This document shows positions 1 to 9,191 of a stretch of 64,000 nucleotides of DNA, in pieces. Numbering within the stretch: the first letter of the stretch is position 1; each line of letters opens with the position of its first letter. A model generated the notes under the pieces. It was given only the letters and a program-made list of their open reading frames with translations, was not told the origin of the DNA and did not search any database. Origin of the DNA: an uncultured Eubacteriales bacterium (GTDB taxonomy: Bacteria > Bacillota > Clostridia > Oscillospirales > Oscillospiraceae); contig ONVI01000005.1 in assembly GCA_900321275.1 (NCBI GenBank), forward strand, positions 1-64,000, in the 5' to 3' direction. The translations under genes and the position numbers were made by a program.

Positions 1-774
1 GCTGAGACCGCGCATATATGCCTCGTCCCAGGTGGATTCCTCCAGCGGGGTAAATTCAGCGTCCTCTATAACGGCCTCCGCTTCCTCGTACTCGATGCGC
101 TCCCCGCGTACCAAAAGCCGATGCGTGTTGACGGCAAAAGGCGTACAGGTCACGAGCGTACAGAGATCACGTCCCGGCTCAATGAGCAGCTTTTCTGAAT
201 CCTCCGGGAGTACCGTGTTAATTTCCACCACCTTATAGGCAAGTGTCTGACCGAGGATGCGGAGAAAGAAAATATCGCCCTGTTTCAACAAATCCAGATC
301 GGAAAACATCTTTTGTCCAGCAAGGCCGCTGTGTCCCGTCAGCACACAATGGGTGCTTGCTCCACCGACAGGCAGGGACGAACCGAGTAAATGCCCGATA
401 CCCCTATCAAGCGTTGCCTCGTCCGTGCCGTGGTAGATCGGGAGCTTTACGGATATAACGGGGACTTCCACATAACCCATGAGTCCATCGCCCTGCACGT
501 TCAAAAGCTCATCGTAGATCTCGGAGGCGCTTGTAAGCGCCTCCTTGGAAAAGGCGGCTCCTGTTGTTGTCTGGAGGGTGCCGTTGTATCTCTGCGCCCG
601 GTCGCGCAGCTCCTGCAGCTCGGTGTCATAGAGGGTTTCAATGCGTTCCATATACTGCGTTTCGATCAGGCTTGCATTTTTCTCCGCAAGCCTGTTTGCT
701 ATCAGGGGATAAAGGATCACGACGAGGGAAAGGACAAGAAATGCTGCCAGAAGTGTAATTTTCATTTTCTTCAT
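1..774 (-). CDS. class C (pilin-polymerising) sortase, partial
   Basis: This gene runs off the left edge, and 258 residues are visible. Residues 5-25 form one N-terminal membrane segment, so the enzyme should sit on the outer face of the membrane. The sortase core has the catalytic histidine at 148 (LTGHSG), the cysteine at 210 (TLVTCTPF) and the arginine at 219 (NTHRLLVRG). The TCTPxxxNTHRLLVRG layout is typical of class C sortases, which join pilin subunits through their LPXTG signals. The start ATG at 774 follows an AGAGGA ribosome-binding site. It lies 50 bases downstream of a pilin gene and is the last visible member of a pilus operon read right to left. Its likely substrates are the two upstream LPXTG proteins. 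The C-terminal membrane helix usual for class C would be outside the window. Confidence 0.9.
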   Translation of the reverse strand, partial: MKKMKITLLAAFLVLSLVVILYPLIANRLAEKNASLIETQYMERIETLYDTELQELRDRAQRYNGTLQTTTGAAFSKEALTSASEIYDELLNVQGDGLMGYVEVPVISVKLPIYHGTDEATLDRGIGHLLGSSLPVGGASTHCVLTGHSGLAGQKMFSDLDLLKQGDIFFLRILGQTLAYKVVEINTVLPEDSEKLLIEPGRDLCTLVTCTPFAVNTHRLLVRGERIEYEEAEAVIEDAEFTPLEESTWDEAYMRGLS

Positions 775-823
775 CCGTCCTCTTTTCGGAACAGGAGGGC
801 GGTATTCCCGCCCTCCTGCGTAA

Positions 824-2857
824 TCAGTAGTCCACTCGTTTCCTCGCAATAACAATGATTCCCACGACGCACAGGGCCAGAACCGTAAAGCCGATCACCG
901 GGTACATCCATGTACCCCGGCTGCCGGTCTGCGGCAGATCAAAGCCCTTGGTGTTGATGACATTGAAAGGCGCAAGCGCGGAGACAGAGCCATTGTCCGA
1001 CAGCATGGAAACGTCGTTGCCGTCCACGGTGGCGGAGGCGGTCAGCAGCTTGTGTTCCAGATGGCGCTGGGGCATATTGTGGAACATCCCGGTGGGGACG
1101 CTTGCAAAGCGGGGATCGTTCTGGACGAGGCCGAGCGTGTCCGTGCCGTAGACGGGACAGGCGTTTGCGCCCTCTGCCTTGGAGATAATGACCTTGACGC
1201 CCTGCTTGAGCAGCGTGTAGGCTTTATCCGTCTGAATCTCCTTGATGGTGTAGGCGTCATCCTCCATGCCCTTGATGATCAGCTTGCCCGCCGTGGTGGA
1301 GACAAACTGCGTGGCCTGCTCCGCGGCCTCCACATGACCGGTCACATACCAGACACCTTCGGCAGAATTGAGCGCGGCGGTCAGGAAGTAGTTGTCCGTA
1401 TCATTGTGGGCAACAAACTTGACCTGGGAGAAATCGCCGTTGCCGGATGAAAACTGCTTCGTCACGTCCACGCCATAAGAATAAACGTGGCAATCGTCCA
1501 CAAGGGTATCGTAATAGTCGGTGTTGCTGCGCTTCCAGGTCAGGACAACCGCGTTGTCGTTGCCGTTGTTGCCGTAGGTCACGGTGTTGTCCATGTTGAG
1601 CTTTGCCTTGTAGGTGATGCGAACGGTACAGCCGGAATAGCCGGAATTGACCATGTTCGGGCCGTTGTAGACCGTGGGGCTGGTGTTGATCTCGGACAAG
1701 CCGGAGGCGGTCATGGCAATGCTCATAACGCTGTTGCCATCCTTGGCGGTATAGGACACAGTGAACTTGCCGTCAGCCTCAGACCATTCGGCAATCTTAT
1801 CCGTGCATCCCGCGTCCTTGTAAAAGGCCAGCTTCACGTCGCCCTTGGTGTAAGTGATGCCTTTACTCAGCGTGTCGGTAAAACCGTACTCAGTCAGATA
1901 GGACGCAGCCGAGGTAATGCTGGGCATAGTGGAAATGATCTGGTATTCCAGCGTGTCGTTGCCGGAAGCCGATGCAGTGTGTGCATAGCCGTCAGAAATG
2001 TTGTCCAGACTTCCGCCGTTTGCTCCGGTGTCGATCCTGGCCTCACGCACGGTCTTTTCGACAGACGGGATGCCCGTGGCGTTCTTGGGGTAAAGCACCG
2101 GGTCATAGATCCATTCGCTGCCGTTTACAACATTGGTCATGGGCAAGGAGATCAGGAAGGGCGCGGTGGTTTCCGTGACCATTTCGGGGACACGGGTTTC
2201 GACCACAAGATACAGGCCGAGGGGCAGGCCGGACACGGCGCTGTGTCCGTAAGCGTCCGTTTCGGGCATGGCGCTGCCGCCCGCAAACTGGACGAACCTT
2301 TCGGCGGCGTTTCGCGTCGCCGTGCCGTTGGTGTTCAGCGCGTTCTTGAGGCCGTCGATCAGCACGTCTGAGGTGTAATAATAAATCGTCTTGCCGCCCT
2401 CGGTGTTGTCCGCCGGGGCGAAGCGGTCATTGGCGGTGATGCCGAGGACATTCAGAAAAGCTGCGTTCAGCTCACTGTTTTCGATGCCGTACAGCAGCTC
2501 AACACGGTTCGTGTTGTCCTCAGTCTTGGTGTAGGCCAGAATGTCCGCCAGCTTGACATAGGTAAATTCCACGCCGCGCACAGCGTATCCGTATGCGTCG
2601 CCGTTGGCGTTCAGTGCGGAGACACGGGCCGGATTGCCAAGAATGGCCTCCACGCCGCTTTCGTCCCGGATGCCGGTGCTGACATAGGAGCTGTCCCAAA
2701 CGCCGTCTTTCTCCGCGCCGGTCACATCGTACTTGTACAGGCTAATGGAGCCGGTGAGTGTCGTGTCGATCAGCGCCGGATCAGCGGCGGCAAAGGCGGG
2801 AATGGAAAAGCTGCCGACCATGACAAGGGCCAGCAGCAGAGTAAAGAGTTTTTTCAA
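824..2857 (-). CDS. LPXTG major pilin, isopeptide-forming (SpaH/EbpB-like)
   Basis: A 677-residue secreted pilin subunit. It has a signal peptide (about 1-24, ending AFAA), a YPKN pilin motif at 256-259 whose lysine is the expected polymerisation nucleophile, central D2-type domains, an E-box-like segment (YTIKEIQ, about 535), and a C-terminal LPQTG at 641-645 followed by a hydrophobic helix and an ARKR tail. Class C sortases cleave such LPXTG sites and link subunits into a covalent pilus. The start is TTG at 2857, overlapping the stop of the upstream adhesin as TTGA, with AAAGGAAG upstream, so the two are probably translationally coupled. The sortase follows 50 bases later. The role as backbone pilin is inferred from the YPKN motif and its position between adhesin and sortase. 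Confidence 0.9.
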   Translation of the reverse strand: MKKLFTLLLALVMVGSFSIPAFAAADPALIDTTLTGSISLYKYDVTGAEKDGVWDSSYVSTGIRDESGVEAILGNPARVSALNANGDAYGYAVRGVEFTYVKLADILAYTKTEDNTNRVELLYGIENSELNAAFLNVLGITANDRFAPADNTEGGKTIYYYTSDVLIDGLKNALNTNGTATRNAAERFVQFAGGSAMPETDAYGHSAVSGLPLGLYLVVETRVPEMVTETTAPFLISLPMTNVVNGSEWIYDPVLYPKNATGIPSVEKTVREARIDTGANGGSLDNISDGYAHTASASGNDTLEYQIISTMPSITSAASYLTEYGFTDTLSKGITYTKGDVKLAFYKDAGCTDKIAEWSEADGKFTVSYTAKDGNSVMSIAMTASGLSEINTSPTVYNGPNMVNSGYSGCTVRITYKAKLNMDNTVTYGNNGNDNAVVLTWKRSNTDYYDTLVDDCHVYSYGVDVTKQFSSGNGDFSQVKFVAHNDTDNYFLTAALNSAEGVWYVTGHVEAAEQATQFVSTTAGKLIIKGMEDDAYTIKEIQTDKAYTLLKQGVKVIISKAEGANACPVYGTDTLGLVQNDPRFASVPTGMFHNMPQRHLEHKLLTASATVDGNDVSMLSDNGSVSALAPFNVINTKGFDLPQTGSRGTWMYPVIGFTVLALCVVGIIVIARKRVDY

Positions 2858-5800
2858 GATTCACGATCTTCCTTTCTTTTAAGATAGATGATAAGAGGTA
2901 TAGCGCAAATGGGCATAAAAAGAGGCAGCAGGTCAAAGCCTCTGCCGCCGGTTTCGGGGAGCCGGTAAGTGGGATCGTCTGTTGCGGTGACATACAGGGA
3001 ATAACAGTATGTCTTGCCGTCCACGGTTTCCGAGTCCTCAATATTGGTTTTCTGTGTTTCGATGGGAAGTGTGCCTTTGTAGAGTTCGGTGCCGATCAGG
3101 GAATAGCCCTCTGGGGCCTTGGTTTCGGTCAGGCGGTAGAGAATCGTGCCGTCTGCACGGAGGCCGGTAAAGCTGACGCTGCCGGTGTTGTCGGTGGTAA
3201 GCTGTCCATTAGAAAGGTTGTTACTTGAACAGCCGCCCGCTGTGATGTTCTCGCCGCTGCGGTTTGTGACGGGGGTCCAGGTCGTGCCGTTGTTTGTGGA
3301 GTATTCCAAAAGGAAGGAAGCACCGGCGAGAGGCTTGCCTTTCTCGTCCTGCTTCCTGACCTCCAGCGTTCCCGGCCTGCGAAGATCTGTCACGGTCTGG
3401 GTGCCGTTTTCGGTGGGAACGGTCACGGTATAGGCTCTCTCGTCCACCTTGTAGCCCTTGGGCGCGGAAATCTCCTGTACCCGGTAATTGCCGTAGAGCA
3501 GATTTTCAAAGACAATTTCACCGTTTTCATCGGCGGTGCCTTCGGCCAGCTTCTTGCCGCTTTCGTCCAGAAGGCGATACACGGCTCCGGCAAGGGGTTT
3601 GTTCTCATAGGCGTCCTTCTTGATGAGCTTCAGATTTCCACGGCTTGGGGTATTCTTGACGCTGATCTCCACGGTCTTGCCGTGTTCGGTCAGCTCCACG
3701 GGGATCGGATCGCTGATAAGGCTATATCCGTCAACGGTCGCCGTTTCCTCCAGCGTGTACTTACCGAGGGCCATGCCGGAGAAGGTGATCTTGCCCTCCG
3801 TGCCGGTAACTGCTTCGGAAATGAGCTTGCCGGTGGAATCCGTCAGCTTGAAACGGACGCCTGCAAGGGGCTTGTTTGTCTCCGCGTCGGTTTTGAGAAT
3901 GGAGATATTGCCGACTGCGCGGGTGTTGGTGATCGTCTTGCTCACAGTCTGCCCGGCGTTCGTGACTTCAACGGTGATCGGGGTGGAGTCGAGGACATAA
4001 CCAGCCGGGGCCGCTGTTTCGGTCAGCTTGTAGGTGCCGAGGGGCAGGCCGGTGAAGATGAGCTTGCCGTCTGCTGCGGTGTCGCCCTCCTTGATGAGCC
4101 TGCCCGTGGAATCCGTCAGCTTGAAATGCGCTCCCGCAAGCGGGCTGCTTGTCTCCGCGTCGGTTTTGAGGATTGCTATACTGCCGGTTTGCTGGCTGTT
4201 GGTGATCTCTTTTGTTACCACATCGCCGTCATTCACTAACTCGATGGAAAACGGGGTTTCGTCCAGCACATAGCCGGTCAGCGTCGCGGTTTCCTTGAGG
4301 ATATACTTGCCAACGGGGAGCATGGTGAAAAGCAGCTTGCCGTCCGTCCCGGTGTCGCCCTCGTCGATCAGGTTCCCAGCCTCATCGGTCAGCTTGAAGT
4401 GAACGCCCGCAAGTGGAGCGCCGCTTTCGTCACTCTTGATTACACGGACATGACCGTGAGCCTTGTAGTTGGTGAATGTGTGTTCGTCAACAGCCGTGTG
4501 ATAGCCGACCCGCGCCGCCATGAGGTTATGGTTCGGTACATAGCCGGGAATCTCTGAGGTTTCAGCATACCAGTAATCCCCGATGGGGAGATTGTCAAAG
4601 ACTACAACGCCGTTTTCGTCCGTCGTGCCGGTGGTAAGCTCGTTTTTGTCCGCGTCGTACAGTGTGAACACAACGCCGCCCAAAAGCTCTCCGTCGCTGT
4701 TCTTCTTCGTGAGCTGGATGCTGCCTCTGGCGGGCTTGTTGGTATAGGTCAGCGTGACGACCTTTCCGTTCCCGTCCAGATATACAAGCTCGATGCTGCC
4801 CAGCGGGACATATCCGGGAGGTGCCTGTGTCTCCTGGCAGTAATACGGGCCGAGGGGCAGTCCCGCAAAAACCACGAGGCCGGTTTCATCAGTCGTTCCC
4901 TTGGTGACATCGCGCATGTGATCATCAAGGATGGTAAACTCTGCGCCTTGCAGGGGCTGGCCGGTTTCGGAATCTGTTTTGAGAATCTTGATGGTGCCTG
5001 CGGATTTGTAGTTGACGATGGTCTTAGTGACGATCTGCTCGTTTTCCGTAATGCTGACGGGGTACTTGGTATCGTCCAGCGCATAGCCGGGAACTGCAAA
5101 GGTTTCCTGATAGAAATAGTTGCCCAACGGGAGATCGGAAAATACCAGGACGCCGCTGCTGTCCGTGCTGCCGCTTGTGATCCGGTTGCCGTCGCTGTCA
5201 AGCAGTTGGAAGCCGGTGCTTGCAATCGGGGTGCCGTTTTCATCGGTCTTGACGAGCTTCAAGCTGCCCTTGGACGGGATGCGCTCATTCGTGACGGTTT
5301 TCTGCACAAGCAAGCTGCTCGTTGTGATGGATACGGCGTACTGTGTGGTGTCCGGCACATATCCGGGCAGGGCGCTTGTTTCGGCGTAGTAGTAATTGCC
5401 GGGGGCAAGGTCGCTGAATGATACGACACCGGAGCTGTCCGTAGTCTTGGTGCTGATGGTGCGCTTGGAGCTGTCGTACAGGGTGAAGCCTACACCGGAA
5501 AGCGGGTTTCCGCTGTCGTCCGTCTTGGTGATCTGCAAGCTGCCTTTCTGCGGCTGCACGGTCGCGCTGGGCGTTTTCACCGTGAGGAAGCCTCTCACAA
5601 AAACGTCCTGAGATCCGTCCAGCGTGCTTGTGACGATTCTTTGCTGGTTGTAGACGGATGGTGCCCAGAAGAACAGCTTCGCGGTGGGCAGGTGATCCAT
5701 CCCATAGGCGCACAGCGTATAGCTGCCGTTGGCATAGGCGACAGGAATCTTGATCGTCAGCGTTTCCTGATCCGCGCCGGTATGTCCGAGAATCTGCTTG

Positions 5801-6483
5801 CCCTCCGGCATATCGTCCATGAGGTCATAAGTGCCGTTGATACCGTTGGTGAGCGTGACGCTGCCGGTGAAGTAGTCTCCCTCCTGGGTGAGCGTAATTT
5901 CCGACGGGCTAAACGTCAGGCTCCCGGCACCGCCGGTTGACACATTCCCGGAACGCGCCATTTGCAGCAAGCTGAGCGACCAATAGAACAGATCTTCATA
6001 GCCGGGCCTGCCTCTGATCCAGTCACCGTTGACATTGAGGTTGAGGTACTGGGGCATACCATCGGCGTAATTCTCAGCTAAGAAAAAGCGGATCGCGTTC
6101 GCGGTTGCGTATCTTGCCTCCAGGTCAGAAAATCCGCCGTTGTCCGCAGGGTAGCCGTGGGTGAGAATTGCCTTGAGGCCGGTCAAAACATACTCGTCGT
6201 ACACATACTCGCCGTCGATGGAGGAGTAGGCTGCGTTATACGGGTTATCTTTGCTGGTTTGCAGACAGTAGGCCACTTGACCGTCGGAAGTAGCGTGTCC
6301 GGGTGTCTGGAGATCGACCCATGTGCCGCTGGTGTTGTAGGTCTGAAAATACGAATACATGGGGGCTGTGGTAATGACCGCCGAGTCCGCATAGGCGGTC
6401 AGGGAAAAGGCTGCGCAGAACATGAGCATAACGCAGAGCAGCACAGCGATGCTTCTGCGCCATTTGGTTTTGAGAATTGGCAA
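2854..6483 (-). CDS. LPXTG surface adhesin with nine SpaA/Cna-B repeats
   Basis: About 1209 residues. After a signal peptide (about 1-34) comes a thioester-domain-like region with a YCLQTS cysteine near residue 69. From about residue 312 there are nine tandem Cna-B/SpaA modules of 80-100 residues, each starting like KGSLQITKTDDSG and carrying the pattern PLAGxxFxLxD. The C terminus has LPETG (1175-1179), a membrane helix and KRKEDRES. It is probably the tip adhesin of the pilus encoded with the downstream pilin and sortase. An open frame continues upstream to 6660 but overlaps the preceding small gene and lacks signal-peptide character. I prefer TTG at 6483, just after AGGAGG, although the spacing (3 nt) is short. 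In the thioester region the usual TQxAIW glutamine reads as TANAIR, so thioester formation is doubtful. Confidence 0.88.
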   Translation of the reverse strand: MPILKTKWRRSIAVLLCVMLMFCAAFSLTAYADSAVITTAPMYSYFQTYNTSGTWVDLQTPGHATSDGQVAYCLQTSKDNPYNAAYSSIDGEYVYDEYVLTGLKAILTHGYPADNGGFSDLEARYATANAIRFFLAENYADGMPQYLNLNVNGDWIRGRPGYEDLFYWSLSLLQMARSGNVSTGGAGSLTFSPSEITLTQEGDYFTGSVTLTNGINGTYDLMDDMPEGKQILGHTGADQETLTIKIPVAYANGSYTLCAYGMDHLPTAKLFFWAPSVYNQQRIVTSTLDGSQDVFVRGFLTVKTPSATVQPQKGSLQITKTDDSGNPLSGVGFTLYDSSKRTISTKTTDSSGVVSFSDLAPGNYYYAETSALPGYVPDTTQYAVSITTSSLLVQKTVTNERIPSKGSLKLVKTDENGTPIASTGFQLLDSDGNRITSGSTDSSGVLVFSDLPLGNYFYQETFAVPGYALDDTKYPVSITENEQIVTKTIVNYKSAGTIKILKTDSETGQPLQGAEFTILDDHMRDVTKGTTDETGLVVFAGLPLGPYYCQETQAPPGYVPLGSIELVYLDGNGKVVTLTYTNKPARGSIQLTKKNSDGELLGGVVFTLYDADKNELTTGTTDENGVVVFDNLPIGDYWYAETSEIPGYVPNHNLMAARVGYHTAVDEHTFTNYKAHGHVRVIKSDESGAPLAGVHFKLTDEAGNLIDEGDTGTDGKLLFTMLPVGKYILKETATLTGYVLDETPFSIELVNDGDVVTKEITNSQQTGSIAILKTDAETSSPLAGAHFKLTDSTGRLIKEGDTAADGKLIFTGLPLGTYKLTETAAPAGYVLDSTPITVEVTNAGQTVSKTITNTRAVGNISILKTDAETNKPLAGVRFKLTDSTGKLISEAVTGTEGKITFSGMALGKYTLEETATVDGYSLISDPIPVELTEHGKTVEISVKNTPSRGNLKLIKKDAYENKPLAGAVYRLLDESGKKLAEGTADENGEIVFENLLYGNYRVQEISAPKGYKVDERAYTVTVPTENGTQTVTDLRRPGTLEVRKQDEKGKPLAGASFLLEYSTNNGTTWTPVTNRSGENITAGGCSSNNLSNGQLTTDNTGSVSFTGLRADGTILYRLTETKAPEGYSLIGTELYKGTLPIETQKTNIEDSETVDGKTYCYSLYVTATDDPTYRLPETGGRGFDLLPLFMPICAIPLIIYLKRKEDRES

Positions 6484-6521
6484 TCGCCTCCTGTAAAATA
6501 GTTTTTTGGGGAAAAGAAAGA

Positions 6522-6761
6522 TTAGCGGACGGCACCACCTCCTTTCCCCGGCGGATTGCCCTTGCTGATGGCGGTCATGCGGCCGGGAGTAAAGGGACAC
6601 TCGACAAACTTGCAGTACCGATCCTTGCGGTACGGTCGGTGCCAGCGGCAGCTCCGGCACTCCGGGTGTGGGCCGTCCTTGCCGCTGTCATAGTGGTCTG
6701 AGCCGGGTGTTCCTCGCATGAGACTTTCAAAAGCCCTATGATCGCCATTGGTAAAATACAT
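6522..6761 (-). CDS. small cysteine-rich protein, first gene of pilus operon
   Basis: A 79-residue protein that begins MYFTNGDHRAFESLM. It has a four-cysteine cluster (ECRSC, DRYC, VECPF; about residues 35-54) that could bind zinc. ATG at 6761 follows GGGAGGG at good spacing, and the gene lies 38 bases before the adhesin start on the same strand. Its reading frame, not the overlapping adhesin extension, has the better ribosome-binding site. I do not recognise a named family with certainty. Similar short Cys-rich proteins are, as I recall, common on clostridial conjugative elements near pilus or sortase genes. The function is unknown. Confidence 0.65.
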   Translation of the reverse strand: MYFTNGDHRAFESLMRGTPGSDHYDSGKDGPHPECRSCRWHRPYRKDRYCKFVECPFTPGRMTAISKGNPPGKGGGAVR

Positions 6762-6807
6762 GGCATCCCTCCCTTCAAAGGTCAGATTGGGGCTTTGCGG
6801 TATATAT

Positions 6808-6839
6808 AAAAAATCCGTTTCACGGTGAAACGGATTTTT
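6808..6839. terminator. bidirectional hairpin terminator / palindrome copy 1
   Basis: A-rich and T-rich flanks enclose a near-perfect stem (AAATCCGTTTC / GAAACGGATTT). The 17-bp core CGTTTCACGGTGAAACG at 6816-6832 recurs exactly at 9832-9848. It sits between divergently transcribed genes, so here it may act less as a terminator than as an element boundary. Confidence 0.6.
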
Positions 6840-6871
6840 GACGGGTTGATGTAATTTGTCGAATAATGTAC

Positions 6872-6900
6872 TTGCATTTAGTTTATGAGCAAGGTATAAT
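6872..6900 (+). promoter_or_regulatory. sigma-A type promoter of the HD hydrolase gene
   Basis: TTGCAT (6872-6877), a 17-base spacer, then TATAAT (6895-6900). Immediately downstream, 6901-6920 is an imperfect palindrome with half-sites GTATAA and TTATAC. It lies where transcription should start and could be a repressor operator. The leader to the ATG at 6967 is about 60 bases. Confidence 0.65.
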
Positions 6901-6966
6901 GTATAAAATATTAATTATACACTTTCGGGCCAATGACTAATAAATATTTAATAGGACGGACAAAAA

Positions 6967-8964
6967 ATGGAAAAAATACAATGGTTAGAAGAATCACATA
7001 ATATAGTTGATATTATTCATGGAGTTATACCTTACAATGGGCTTGAATCAAAAATTATTGAGAACGCTATTTTTTCACGACTTCACCGTGTACTACAAAG
7101 TTCGCTTGCTTATCTTACGTATCCGTCAAATAAAGTACATCGTTATGAGCATTCAATAGGAGTAATGCATCTATCTGGCACTTTCTTTTTTCATAGTATT
7201 TGTAATAGCACAAATGACAATGTACAAAAACTTATAAACGAAGTTGGAAATGCTCTCAGTGCATGGCTAAAAGATGATACTCCAAAGAATGGCCTCTTTT
7301 CTGGAACTCTAGCTGATATAAAGAAAGATGTGAAAAGTTACATTTTTTGTTCCAGTGAGGAAAAAAGAACGTACCCTGATTGTGACCTTTTTCATAAAAA
7401 TACGCCGGCAAATTTAAGACAGGAGCAGCTTTTTGTTTACTATGTAACATATGAGGCCATTCGGCTAGTTGGGTTGCTACATGATATTGGACATTTGCCG
7501 TATAGTCACATTACCGAGTTTGCGCTTAAGCGACTTTATCGTGAAGTTAAAACAATAGACGAGCCGAGCTTAACAAATAAGCAAAAAAAATTTTTAGATA
7601 TGATGAGTGCTTATTTGCCTTTATCAGGTGGAGAGACTCAAATACACGAAGTAATCGGGCAGAAACTTGTAGAAAAAATATTTGAGTCTATTAGAGAAGA
7701 GTTGCCTACAAGATATAATTTAGAAAATCTATTTATTATATCGACTTTTTTCCTTACAAAAGAAATACTTAAATCAACATCAACTTCAAATAACATTTTT
7801 TCTGATCTTCACCGTATTGTAGATGGGGTTATAGATTGTGACAGGATGGATTATTGCTGTCGAGATCTTTATTGTTCTGGTATTAGTAAGGAATTCCCAC
7901 GTTATGAGCGCATTTTCCATACTGTTCAGATTTATTATAAGTCTCTCCCAAAGACTGAGAATGAGATCATAGATGATCGCGAAAAGTGTTGTTTTACTTT
8001 TTCTACTAAAGCACTTGGTCAGATTGAAGCATTGCTTCTGCGACGCTGGGAAGATTTTACGACAATCAATTATCATCATAGTGTTCACAAACACGAATTG
8101 TTGCTTGAATTGGTTATTTACCAATTAGGTGATGATGAGTTAAAGAATGATTTGGTAGATTCCAAAACCGAAATTCAAAATACCACAGTTGGAATTCTTC
8201 CTTTTGAGATTTCCTCTGTATGGGATGCAATTGCTTCCATTCAATCGGCAGGTGCTGTAGATATTATGATTTCGCAGCTTGATGATGAATGGTTAAATAC
8301 TTTGCTGAAGTACAAATATTTTCAGAAATATGGAACTGACTATTCTGCCCGAAGCCTTAATTGTAATGACAAAGAATGGAATCGTCTTGATGAATTGATT
8401 AGTGGGCAAAAACACTATCGCTCGTTATTTAAGCGTTCAGGCGGTTTTCATCGTTTTGATAATGCCTTTTACACTAAGTATTTCGGAAGAACTCCAGATG
8501 GTAATTCAAACAAATATTTCTTTGACTCTCAATTGAAATGTTTTTTAGAGAATAATCCCAAGTATAGCAGTGCTCAGTATTATAGGGATGTTAATAAGGA
8601 ATTAGGGGAGTGGAGTCAGACTAAAGAAGCATTTGAAAAATATAATATTATTGATTGCTTTCTTGATGACAATGACTTTTCTCCCGGGATTAAAGCGAAA
8701 GATATGGAATCTATATATATTATTTCTACGTTATCAAATCAGTCAATAGCACCATTGAAGGAACGTTCCACTATAGATGAAAGTATAAAAAATCAGAAAG
8801 CGCTATTCCCAAGTTTCCATATATATTATTTACCACGTTATGATACTGAACATGGTGGGTATTATACTGTACCAACAGAAGAGCTACAAAATAAAATTGC
8901 TGAAATTATGTCTAACCATATGAAATATTTTCTACCAACTTCGGAAAATGTTACTAACTCTTAA
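6967..8964 (+). CDS. HD-superfamily (d)NTP phosphohydrolase, AT-rich cargo gene
   Basis: A 665-residue protein with the layout of the SAMHD1/dGTPase-like HD family (COG1078 type). The first metal-ligand histidine is in HRYEHSIGVMHL (about 59-68), the HD pair in LLHDIGHLPYSH (about 170-181), and a later aspartate in DCDRMDY (about 288). Members of the family hydrolyse dNTPs or related nucleotides, so a cytosolic nucleotide hydrolase is expected, but the substrate cannot be read from sequence. The gene is much richer in A+T than the chromosome on either side and uses A/T-ending codons, which points to horizontal transfer. It has its own promoter and a strong terminator and stands alone as a cargo unit. 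A role in phage defence through nucleotide depletion is possible but is inference. The ATG follows AGGACGG. Confidence 0.8.
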   Translation: MEKIQWLEESHNIVDIIHGVIPYNGLESKIIENAIFSRLHRVLQSSLAYLTYPSNKVHRYEHSIGVMHLSGTFFFHSICNSTNDNVQKLINEVGNALSAWLKDDTPKNGLFSGTLADIKKDVKSYIFCSSEEKRTYPDCDLFHKNTPANLRQEQLFVYYVTYEAIRLVGLLHDIGHLPYSHITEFALKRLYREVKTIDEPSLTNKQKKFLDMMSAYLPLSGGETQIHEVIGQKLVEKIFESIREELPTRYNLENLFIISTFFLTKEILKSTSTSNNIFSDLHRIVDGVIDCDRMDYCCRDLYCSGISKEFPRYERIFHTVQIYYKSLPKTENEIIDDREKCCFTFSTKALGQIEALLLRRWEDFTTINYHHSVHKHELLLELVIYQLGDDELKNDLVDSKTEIQNTTVGILPFEISSVWDAIASIQSAGAVDIMISQLDDEWLNTLLKYKYFQKYGTDYSARSLNCNDKEWNRLDELISGQKHYRSLFKRSGGFHRFDNAFYTKYFGRTPDGNSNKYFFDSQLKCFLENNPKYSSAQYYRDVNKELGEWSQTKEAFEKYNIIDCFLDDNDFSPGIKAKDMESIYIISTLSNQSIAPLKERSTIDESIKNQKALFPSFHIYYLPRYDTEHGGYYTVPTEELQNKIAEIMSNHMKYFLPTSENVTNS

Positions 8965-8966
8965 AT

Positions 8967-8999
8967 AGTCAAGCCTCCGGTTTATTCGGAGGTTTGACT
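8967..8999 (+). terminator. terminator of the HD hydrolase gene
   Basis: The stem AGTCAAGCCTCCG / CGGAGGTTTGACT with a short loop lies two bases after the stop codon. There is no long T-run, so it may work partly as an mRNA-stabilising hairpin. Confidence 0.6.
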
Positions 9000-9131
9000 A
9001 ACATAGTAGGGGCTTTCGCTGGCAAGCAACTGAAACTGCACAAATAGTATTACAACCGTATTACATGCCCAGCAACCCGTAAAGCCATTTTGGAACACCT
9101 TGACTAGTAATACCGGCCATGCGGTACAAAG

Positions 9132-9176
9132 AAAGCAATACCGCCAAACACTGTATGTGCTTGACGGTATTGCTTG
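9132..9176 (-). terminator. terminator of the 76-residue protein gene
   Basis: The stem AAGCAATACCG / CGGTATTGCTT with a ~21-base loop, followed on the minus strand by a T-rich stretch. The rest of 9000-9190 shows no coding potential. Confidence 0.65.
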
Positions 9177-9191
9177 CCTTATTGAATTAGC

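Noticed and set aside
6484..6660. Upstream extension of the adhesin frame
   Set aside because: It overlaps the better-supported 79-residue gene and would place the signal peptide 60 residues inside the protein.
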